Below, piece after piece: positions 55,881-64,000 of a stretch of DNA of 64,000 nucleotides. The DNA lies in contig NC_092671.1 of NCBI RefSeq assembly GCF_964355755.1, positions 23,021,070 to 23,085,069 on the forward strand. The letters are read 5' to 3'. The translations under genes and the position numbers were made by a program. A model generated the notes under the pieces. It was not told where the DNA came from and did not search any database. It worked only from the letters and a program-made list of their open reading frames with translations. Origin of the DNA: Antedon mediterranea. Taxonomy: Eukaryota > Echinodermata > Crinoidea > Comatulida > Antedonidae. How positions within the stretch are numbered: the first letter of the stretch is position 1; every line of letters begins with the position of its first letter.

Positions 55881-57424
55881 CAGAGGGAATGATATTTTGT
55901 TCGAGGAAATATATTTCCCGAAGCGCATAGCCGTGCGTACCAGATTACTACCATGAGTATTGACCAATAACAAACGGTCTTTCATCACATCTAAAGAGGG
56001 CGAATAACAAATGAGGGCGCTATGTATGCATAATTAAATAGTTTAGTTGATTCAATTTTGCATGGCGCAGCAGGAAAAACATTGTCTCGTGATGATGTGG
56101 ACTAATCTTCACTAGCTCAAGTCTCAATTTTAAATAGTTCAAGAGTATCATGCTGTCTATCCCAGAAGTTATTTATCGAGCATTACTATTAATTTGATAC
56201 ACTTTATATTTATCGATTCCATGTATGCTGTTTCAAAAGGTAAATTAGCAATTTCGCAACTCCTTGTATTTCCAAACCTATCCCCCATTATTATTAGCCT
56301 CTTATTAGATAAATTCAGAGTGTTCAGGTAAGCGAATGCCTCTGGTTCGTGGTAAGAGGTAGTGGAATGTAGCAGCAGTGGAATGTAGCAGCAGACAAAA
56401 ATCGGGAACAGAATACAGTTCAAATTCAATTTTGTCAATTAAATCGCACATCATTTTTATTACATCTTTGGCGAGAACATTTCGAATTAAGACAGCACTG
56501 TTACAACCGCAAATGTAGAAAACGCCAGCTAATGTCGAAACAACCGTTAATGTAGAACAATCCAACACTAATGTAGTAAAACCTCCAACTACTTTTTTAT
56601 TTTTCTACCATTGTACCTTTTATATTTTTCTCCTTTTTGTTTTTACTATTATACGATATAAACAGCATTACACGCGTACATCGTAACGCGAGCATTTCAT
56701 TCTATACGTACGCACTTTTATCGAACATAATTTAAACCAAACTAAATCATACATAAAACGATAAGACATCAATCGATTCAGTTAAAAACCAGTTTTAAGG
56801 TACTATTAAACTTTTAAATTTAAATTAATTTATGTTCTATCCACTCTACTATTTCCATATAAAGATATTGTGGAACCACGTCAGGTCAAGTTCAATATTG
56901 AATATCGAAAAGTGGCAGGCTATAGGCGCTTGACCTTTGACAAGATCGCCTAAAATTTATAAATTAAACTTACGATTTGTATATTAAGGAATATCCGCTC
57001 CATAATCTCTTTGCTTTTCTTCTTTATATCTATATTTTATATTTTTAATTTTATACTAACAAATATCTTTTTATTAATATTATTATAATCATAACAATAA
57101 ATATTAAAAAAATATATATAAAATAATAATTATCGCATAATATACAGTCTAGGATAATTAATTGATATACAAAATCATTACACCTAACTACTATCTTCAT
57201 CTCCTTATGCGGAACATCATTTGAATAATAGAACATATCACACATAATCAAACATTGTATACTCCTCTGTCTCTAACAATATTTCAATCTTCTATCGACT
57301 AAAGCCGAATTATATTCGTTATCTCGGGACCGTTCTATGGTCACCACCAGGTAGGCTTACTTCATCAAGGCTTCTATGAATGGATGACGAGTTGGGAGCG
57401 CTAGTAGACCAAACCCAGTACCGT
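55881..57424. other. No gene seen
   Basis: AT-rich. The stretch 56520-56585 has a spaced 'ctaatgtag' repeat also found at 61918-62010, i.e. on both sides of the nested LINEs. Minus-strand frames at 56169-56568 have no recognised features. Confidence 0.4.
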
Positions 57425-58602
57425 TTTGATTACGATCATGCAGGAAATTACCTCACGACACACTGTTACAACCATTAATAATGAACCTACTGAATCTGTC
57501 TCGTCTTACATCAACTTTTGTGAGGACTTGACCATTCCAAGTAAATGTGTCAAAGTTTATCCTAATGATAAACCGTGGGTAGATAAGAGCGTTAAGGTTG
57601 CTCTCAGAAACAAAAGGTTAGCATTCAAATTTAATGATAAAAATAAATTAATACAAGCAAAACACCAGTAAAAAAACAGTATTAAAAAGAGTAAAACTAA
57701 ATTTTAAAAAAGGTTGAAAAACACTTTCAGGATAAAAACACGCGAAAAGCATGGAATGAAAGCTCTTTTTGAGATGCTCTCCGGGTTTGATGAAGCAAGC
57801 CTGGCGGAATCCCTAAATAAATTCTATACCAGGTTTGATGAGTCAAACTTCGAGAGTAGGTCAACTGAGATTTGTAAAAATTTAGTTTCTGAGAGTTACC
57901 CATTGATAACCTTAGATGAGGTAAGAAATCTTTTTCGCCGAACTAAATCGAATAAAGCCGCAGGCACTGACAGACTTGGTGGAAAACTGATTGGAAGTTG
58001 TGCTTCGGAATTGGCATACATTTTTCAGCACATTTTTCAAATGTTGCTTAGTTTATCAGTTGTTCCATCTATTTGGAAACACTCACTTATTGTTCCTGTT
58101 CCAAAGCTGTCACCTGTTAAGGCTTTAAACGATTTTCGTCCCATTGCATTAACTTCACTAGTTATGAAATGTCTTGAGAGGTTTGTAGCTAGTCTGATTA
58201 AGGCTGTTGTTGAAAATAAGCTTGACCCAATGCAGTTCGCATACAGAGCGCATCGTGGTGTAGACGATGCTACAGCAACACTCCTACATTTCATACATAA
58301 ACATATAGATCAAAAGGGTACTTATTCAAGAGTTTTATTTATTGACTTTTCCTCGGCCTTTAATACAATCCAATGTCATGTTCTTTTAACCAAGCTCTTG
58401 AAACTCAATATTAATCATCATTGATAATGTGGGTTAGAAACTTTCTCCATAATAGGACCCAACAAGTCAAAGTAAACAAACACACCTCTAATATACTCTA
58501 CAATAATACCGGTTCGCCACAAGGATGTGTCTTATCCCCCTGCTGTACATCCTCTACACCAACGATTGCTGCCCTCTGTCCGACTACTGTATGGCAGTCA
58601 AG
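57425..58602 (+). mobile_element. LINE A, left part (linker and RT fingers/palm)
   Basis: 'CEDLTIPSKCVKVYPNDKPW' and 'VDKSVKVALRNKRLAF' mark the endonuclease-RT linker. The frame 57714-58424 carries RT blocks 'SNKAAGTDRLGGKLI', 'DFRPIALTSLVMKCLERF', 'QFAYRAHRGVDDAT' and 'VLFIDFSSAFNTI' (catalytic Asp kept). After a frameshift at 58424 come 'NTGSPQGCVLSP' and, after another, '..MAVKYA', where the sequence breaks off within the YADD catalytic motif. Clade: CR1/Rex1-like by these motifs. The apurinic endonuclease is missing. A stop at about 57670 and the frameshifts make it a relic. Confidence 0.88.
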
Positions 58603-60765
58603 TATGCAGGACTCTAAAGTAAGAGAATTTGGTAATTGGATCCAAAACCAAACTTGGTCTAATGTTTATGAAGCTGTTGATATTCAGTCCAAGGCAGACG
58701 CTTTTTATCCAACGGTTAATCATGGTGTTTAGTTTTTTTCCAAGCAAAACTGTGAAATTACATAACAGGGACAAACGATGGATGACGGCTCATATAAAGA
58801 ACCTGATTAACCAAAGGCAAAGAGCGTTTGCCATCGGTGATAAAACCACCAGGACTAGCCTCAAAAACGAAATTATTAAGAAAATTAAAAAAGCCAAGGC
58901 TTCACACAATATTAATAAAGTTCGAAGACTCCAAAGGACTGAACCTGGGAAATGGCACAAAGAGGTCAGGTATTTAGCAAACATGAACAAATCTGATATT
59001 ACCATCCAAATGACAGATATTGCACCTACAGATTTTGTAGGAGCTGCTAATGCTATTAATAAGCAATTAGTTATAGCCGCCAACTCACAACAACCTTTGG
59101 TTTTAACTGATCTCCCTGCCTATTTACCTAGCCCAGTGCCTCCTCCCCAGGTCCAGCCTTGGGAGATATTTGACGATATGAATAAACTTTCCACTTGTAA
59201 GGCTGGTGGCCCAGATGGTTTACCCCCACGTTTATTAAAGGTTGTAGCATACAAATTAAGTCAACCAGTGACAAATATAGTTAATGCATCCCTTACGCAG
59301 AGCAAAGTGCCAACCCAATGGAAGGAAGCCAATGTGATCCCACTCCCTAAAACGGCCCCACCATCAATTGACAAGTTACGCCCGATTTCCTTGACCCCGT
59401 GCCTAGCAAAAATTGGTGAAGGTCGTGTTTGTAAATGGATTGTTGAGCCAATTAATCCCCGGATTGATTATAGACAATTCGGTAACCGCAAAGGATTGTC
59501 CACCACCCACTGTCTGATTGATATTTACCACCATCTAGGTTCTGGTGCAGAGAAGCCGAAAAACATTAGCACACTAATTGTGCTAACTGATTTTTCCAAG
59601 GCGTTCGAGTTAGTTGACCATCAAATCTCAGTCACAAAACTACTCGAACTTGGGGCACCTCCTCCACTCGTACAGTGGGTGGTGGACTTCCTGACGGAAA
59701 GAAAACAAAGAGTCCGATATAAAAATTCGTACTCTGATTGGATTGAGTTGATGGGTGGAGTGCCCCTGGGCACAATCATTGGTCCCATAGCATTTTTGGC
59801 TATGATCAATGACGCTCTAGTTAATATCAATAATAACAAAATGAAAGTCTGGAAATATGTAGACGACCTCACACTTGGGGAAAATAGGACTAATGGTGGT
59901 ACATCGATTCAAACTAGTTTAGACACTGAATGGAGCATTATTAATAAACTAAATCCAAATAAATGCCTTGCAATGCATATCAATTTTAGTAAACATTTAT
60001 CCCCCTATCCTGATTTGCATATATCTAATCACTCTTTGGCTGTAGTTCAGGAAGTTAAATTGTTAGGTGTAATCATTCAAAACAATTTAAAGTGGCAAAG
60101 CCATGTAGATAACATTTGTATTAAAGCTAACAAGAAAATGTTTATGATACGCAAGTTGAGAGAAGCAGGTCTTAATAGTAATGAACTTATTTCTGTTTAT
60201 AAAGGTTATCTGAGACCGGTGCTTGAGTATGCAGCCCCTTTGTGGCATGCAGGTCTTACGCAGGGACAGGTGAATCAGGTGGAAAAGATTCAGAAGCGTG
60301 TCTGCAAGATTGTGTTGGGCAATGAGTATACAACATACTCGGATTCTCTTGCCATTTTAAATCTTCAACCACTCCACACAAGATGGCACTCTTGCAAGGT
60401 TTTTGCCTCTAAAGCACACGCCTCTGGTCAATTCTCCACCTGGTTCCCTGCCCCTCAGTATAGATCCTGCATGACCCTTAGGCTTAATCGTAAAGTGGAA
60501 AACTATAGTTACAAAACAAAACGTTTCCAAACTAGTCCTGTCCCTTTTATGGTTGAACTTTTGAACAAACTAGCTTTTTTATTTTTTTTTTGCTTGTTTT
60601 ACTATTATTTGAGTTAACTGCAGTCTAATTTATTCGTTTTTATATATGTATGTATTGTTGATAGTGATTATAGTTTAAATAGTTTTTATAATGTAATACA
60701 TATGCAATTCAGCCATGTGCTGCCATGTATGTAATTTTTATGTGAATTTTGATATACCGATATAT
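58603..60765 (+). mobile_element. LINE B, nested in LINE A; near-intact RT
   Basis: It begins inside the linker ('REFGNWIQNQTWSNVYEA'), has one frameshift at about 58730 and then an open frame to 60617. RT blocks: 'CKAGGPDGLPPRLLK', 'LRPISLTPCLAKIGE', 'QFGNRKGLSTTH', 'LIVLTDFSKAFELVDH', 'GGVPLGTIIGP' (Leu in place of the usual Gln) and 'YVDDLTL' with both Asp kept. The tail contains 'RPVLEYAAPLWHAGL' and 'VEKIQKRVCKIVLG'. It lacks the endonuclease, so it is a 5'-truncated insertion, the best preserved coding sequence of any mobile element here. The 3' part runs to about 60765 without a clear poly(A). Confidence 0.9.
58629..60617 (+). pseudogene. Reverse transcriptase ORF of LINE B (5'-truncated)
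   Basis: About 630 residues of LINE-type RT and tail in one frame, true LINE sequence from about 58730 on. Catalytic triad positions appear as the D of LTDFSKAFELVDH and the DD of YVDD, so the domain could in principle be active, but with no endonuclease, no ORF1 and no promoter it is not an autonomous element. The last 14 residues (LAFLFFFCLFYYYLS) come from a T-rich stretch and suggest the true stop was lost just before. Confidence 0.85.
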
Positions 60766-61613
60766 AAATGCCGACGACACTGTTCTTGTTGGTCTAATCA
60801 CAGAAAGTAAGCCCGACTCTATAAATGAATATTATAATGAGATATCAAGGTCTACTGACTAGTGTAATGATAATTATTTAAAATTAAATACCAAAAAGAC
60901 ATGTGAAATGATAATTGACTTCCGGAAAAATATATTACATGAAAATCTGAAAATTGGAAATGATAACATTAGGGTTGTGTCTGAATTCAAATATTTAGGT
61001 ACCACTATTGATGATCGGTTAAAATGGAACCAAAACACACTCAGACTTTATAAAAAGGGTCAACAAAGACTTTATATGATGCGTCAACTAACAAAATTTA
61101 ATATTGACAACACAATTCTTAAACTTTACTATAATTCTATGATTTCTAGTGTCATTTCATTCTGTTCTACAATTTGGGTTAACTCTTTAAGTCTAAAAGA
61201 TCATGCATTATTAAATAAAATAAACAGAAGGGCGTGTAGGATTACTGCAATGACCATAGATGATATGACATCTACATATGAAAATACTATGATAAAGCGT
61301 ATCCTACCACAACCTTCTCATCCCCTCTTCAAAGAATATAATTTTCTTCCATCATTAATCCGACTTCAATCCCACCGTGTACGATCAACCCGTTATTCCA
61401 AATCATTTATCCCTAAGTCAATTACAGTTTTCAACAACACCGTTACTAGATAATTTGGTTCTGTTTCAGTAATTTACTGTGTTATCGTTTTTGTGCAATT
61501 TTGTATAGTGTGTATAATGTTCTTATATATTTATTGTTCTTTTTAATAGTGTACAAAAATCGAATTTCCAATGATATGTTTTATTGGACCAAATAAATGC
61601 TGTGAGAGCAGCG

Positions 61614-61646
<33 letters not shown>
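60766..61646 (+). mobile_element. LINE A, right part (RT YxDD to 3' tail)
   Basis: It resumes with 'ADDTVLVGLITES', then 'LKLNTKKTCEMIIDFRKN', 'EFKYLGTTIDDRLKW', 'LYYNSMISSVISFCSTIWVN' and 'NKINRRACRI', the standard order after the YADD block. The open frame 60908-61453 is followed by a 3' UTR and an (ATT)n tail at 61616-61646. Confidence 0.88.
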
Positions 61647-61649
<3 letters not shown>

Positions 61650-62425
61650 AGAAAATGTTACATATTTTACACAAATGTCTAAATCATGTGCAAATGCATC
61701 GATCTTTACTTAGCTATCAGTTTCCACCTCTTGTAAGCAAAACGACCACACATCGTAAGCAACCATCTCTGTTAAGGGACCGCTTTTCATAATCGACCAC
61801 CTCCACTCATAAGGGACCGCTTCTCATAAGAGACCACTTCTCATAATCGACCACCTCTCGTAAGCGATCACCTCTCTTAACGACCACACACCTCCCGTAA
61901 GTGATAAAAATCAACACCAGCTAAATGTAGAAACAGTCAACAGCTTATGTAGTAACGAAAATTACCTCCCATGCTTATGTAGTTACTATCGCCAGCTAAT
62001 GTAGAAAATGTTATATATTTTACAAAAATGTCTAATTCATGTGCAAGCATCGGTCTTTACTTACTGTGAGTCTTTCCACCTCTCGCAAGCAACCAACTTT
62101 CTAAAACGACCACACATCGTAAGCAACCATCTCTGTTAAGGGACCGCTTCTTTTAATCGACCACCTCTCGTATTCGTAAGCGACCAACACGACCTCTTTC
62201 TCTCTATTAAAGGACCGCTTCTCATAATCAACTATCCCCGTCACAACGACCTCTCGTAAGTGACCACCTCTATTGAACGACCACCATCTCCTTTAAAGGA
62301 CCGCTTCTCATCATTAACCCCCTCGCGTAAGCGACCGCCTGTCTTAACGATCATAACTCTCGTCAATGAAAACCTCTATTAAAGGACTGCTTCTCATAAC
62401 CAACCACCTCTCGTATAGTAGGGGT
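61650..62425 (+). repeat. GACCACC-type minisatellite with ~345 bp higher-order repeat
   Basis: Short units of the kind 'cgaccacctctcgtaagc' and 'aagggaccgcttctcataat' alternate. A longer block starting 'aatgtagaaaatgtta.atat' recurs at 61656 and 62001, giving a higher-order period of about 345 bp. Non-coding. Confidence 0.8.
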
Positions 62426-62463
62426 TCTTAGCACGAAAAAACAGGTCGATCGGTCACTTTTTG

Positions 62464-63075
62464 ATATTCATATTCATATTCATTCATTTTCCAGATAAGA
62501 AATATAATAATACAAAAAAGAAAAGAAAAATATTACATAGAACAAGCAAGACAGTTGGCAAGGAAAAAAAACAGGACACTATTCTGGCGGATTGTCAAAA
62601 AGCAGAAAGAATATCGCTGTAGAAGACTCTCCTGATAGTGCTGGTTGGCAAAATGACCGTAACGAGGTTAAACATTTAACAATCCAGTTACATAAAATTT
62701 ATATAAAGCAGAATAAAAATTACTATCGTTGTAAATGAACATGACGTGATATAGACCGGAATCTCATCCCACATCCGTGGAATTGAAATAAAAACAGAGT
62801 AAAAAAAAGCATTAGTACGAGACTGAAAACAAGATTCTCACTTCTACGTTCAACAGGTGTAGGAGGTAGCAAGGCACCATCAATTAGGAAATCTGTATAG
62901 AGGCACTTCACAACAAATATAAGACGAATGAATTTTAGTCTATTATAAATAGTGGGTAATTTTAGAGTACGCAACCTATGTTCGTATGACGGCCGCATAT
63001 CATTGTCCAATATGAAAAAAACGTAGGAAGCATGATTTATGAGATTCTTTTTTGACTGCATGTATTTCAAACATT
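62464..63075 (-). mobile_element. LINE 3' fragment with microsatellite tail
   Basis: Minus-strand frame 63070-62723 contains 'SYEHRLRTLKLPTIYNRLKF' and 'PVERRSENLVFS', followed in a neighbouring frame by '..IPRMWDEIP', the C-terminal tail typical of CR1/L2/Rex-like ORF2. One frameshift. The 3' end on minus is a (ATGAAT)-type run at 62464-62485. Confidence 0.6.
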
Positions 63076-63400
63076 CATTTTACAGTGAGCATTAATATTA
63101 TTTGCGATGCAAATTTGTATTTAAAATTGCTTGCTTTTAAAACAAAATAGAAACTGACATATAAAGAAGAATACAGTGCCTATCTTCCTTCTATATAAAT
63201 GTATAATGTACCTCATCATTCACCACATGCCATTATTTGTACCATTACACTCATAAACATTCATTATTTGTATATTATTATTATATAACACCTAAATAAA
63301 TTCCTGTCATTTGATTGGACGAATGTCACATGGCGTGCAATAGTACGCACTATTAAACGATCGTTTAATAGTACTTTTTTTTTTTTTTTTTTTTTTTATT
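63076..63400. repeat. Arm of a foldback repeat and poly(T)
   Basis: 'catgccattatttgtaccat' at 63225 with 'cattacactcataaacattc' recurs at 63903. A T run lies at 63368-63399 after 'cgatcgtttaatagtac', which pairs with 'gtactattaaacgatcg'-like sequence just before (63344-63362). Confidence 0.6.
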
Positions 63401-63779
63401 ATTTTGATTAATTAATGGGAACATCTCTACAAGACATGGAATCGTTGGAAAAACCATAATTAGCCTAGATAATTAGCCTAGATAAGTTCTAATTTTCTGT
63501 CAAAGTTTTGCCTTTCAGCCAACAAGCTAGTACTAGGGTCTAGGTTAGGCCTAGGCCTGTTAGTATTAGGCTAGGCCTAGCCTAGGCGTTTTAGCCTTGC
63601 TAGGATTGTTTTGTCGTGGACATAATTAACACTGAAGTAGGTGTGTTTATAAAATCCATATAAATATAAGATTTAATATAATATTAAAAACCAAATGTTA
63701 CTGTTTTAATCAATGTGAATGAAATGTATGTAGGCCGTGGCTAGAGCTACCTTTCATTTAATTCATTAATTTAGATGTT
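63401..63779. other. No gene; GGCCTAG cluster
   Basis: The segment 63535-63590 is dense in AGGCCTAGGCCT-type palindromes. Nothing else seen. Confidence 0.4.
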
Positions 63780-63783
63780 ATAT

Positions 63784-63950
63784 AAAACAAATAATGAATG
63801 TTTTATATTCGTGTAATGGAACAAATAATGGCATTTGGTGAATTATGAAAGGTTAAACTCAACGTTGCCTTGTTGATATATAACCTTTCATCATTCACCT
63901 CATGCCATTATTTGTACCATTACACTCATAAACATTCATTATTTGTATAC
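63784..63950. mobile_element. Foldback MITE
   Basis: Arms 63784-63858 ('aacaaataatgaatgtt', 'taatggaacaaataatggca') and 63885-63950 (reverse complement) with a loop of about 25 bases. A single arm also lies at 63205-63265. The rest of the window to 64000 holds nothing further. Confidence 0.75.
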
Positions 63951-64000
63951 TATATTACTGTACTATCTTCTTGATTCTCGTCCATTGGACCTGCTAGTAG

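Noticed and set aside
61650-62425. CRISPR-like spaced repeats
   Set aside because: Units vary in length and sequence and there are no unique spacers; it is a degenerate minisatellite in an animal genome.
1-64000. LTR retrotransposon, CRISPR array or endogenous virus
   Set aside because: No paired direct LTRs, no gag/pol/env frames, no spaced short direct repeats; direct repeats found are Helitron copies, tandem satellites and MULE-like copies.

Overview
This is animal genomic DNA, dominated by transposons. The evidence is AT-rich sequence, GT-AG introns, TATA boxes, LINEs with CR1/L2-like reverse transcriptase, tRNA-derived SINEs, Helitrons, MULE-like and other TIR elements, and no operons. 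The recurrent short palindromes built on GGCCTAG, a 2A-type peptide in a LINE ORF1 and the family mix suggest a marine invertebrate deuterostome such as an echinoderm. That placement is inference; no marker gene in the window proves it.

Host gene: three minus-strand exons (39580-39460, 37962-37848, 14592-14428) fit together in phase. The first two encode a Tudor-domain segment that I recognise as SETDB1, the H3K9 methyltransferase. The third joins through a 23.3 kb intron and encodes a low-complexity basic segment containing QTARKS, identical to histone H3 residues 5-10. Earlier exons, and the MBD and SET exons, were not found in the window.

Central mobile element: inside that intron sits a 9,986 bp element (22580-32565) with a 9-bp target duplication (AAATGGTAC) and inverted ends of roughly 300-390 bp. 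It carries a plus-strand PHD-finger/FLYWCH gene (27881-28639 plus a possible last exon). FLYWCH domains are a known MULE transposase module, so I read it as a MULE/Phantom-like element that kept its DNA-binding half and lost the DDE half. It holds three copies of a ~220 bp tandem repeat and was later invaded by three non-autonomous Helitrons (23177-24659, 24805-27028, 29989-31149). Two of these insertions are confirmed by exact empty sites in sister repeat units. Without the Helitrons the element would be about 5.1 kb.

Left flank (1-22.5 kb): a hairpin-bearing repeat family, a pogo-like element (4316-5594), LINE fragments, a SINE, a possible two-exon micro-ORF transcript (11.9-12.7 kb), a TIR element with a nested MITE that carries a tRNA-like sequence (14683-15778), a LINE ORF1 fragment with a 2A-like peptide (16246-16506), and two abutting LINE fragments (19.05-20.69 kb).

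Right side (32.6-64 kb): an unrecognised decayed coding segment (33.9-34.4 kb), a second SINE, LINE fragments, a LINE interrupted by a Harbinger-like element with TAA duplication (44055-46840), a 5.9 kb composite palindrome (48953-54849) whose arms hold hAT-like and MULE-like insertions, a 75-bp minisatellite, a LINE inside another LINE at the YxDD catalytic codons (57425-61646), and a GACCACC-rich minisatellite. A dispersed repeat carrying AGGTCAAAGGTCA (a perfect DR1 nuclear-receptor half-site pair) recurs throughout.
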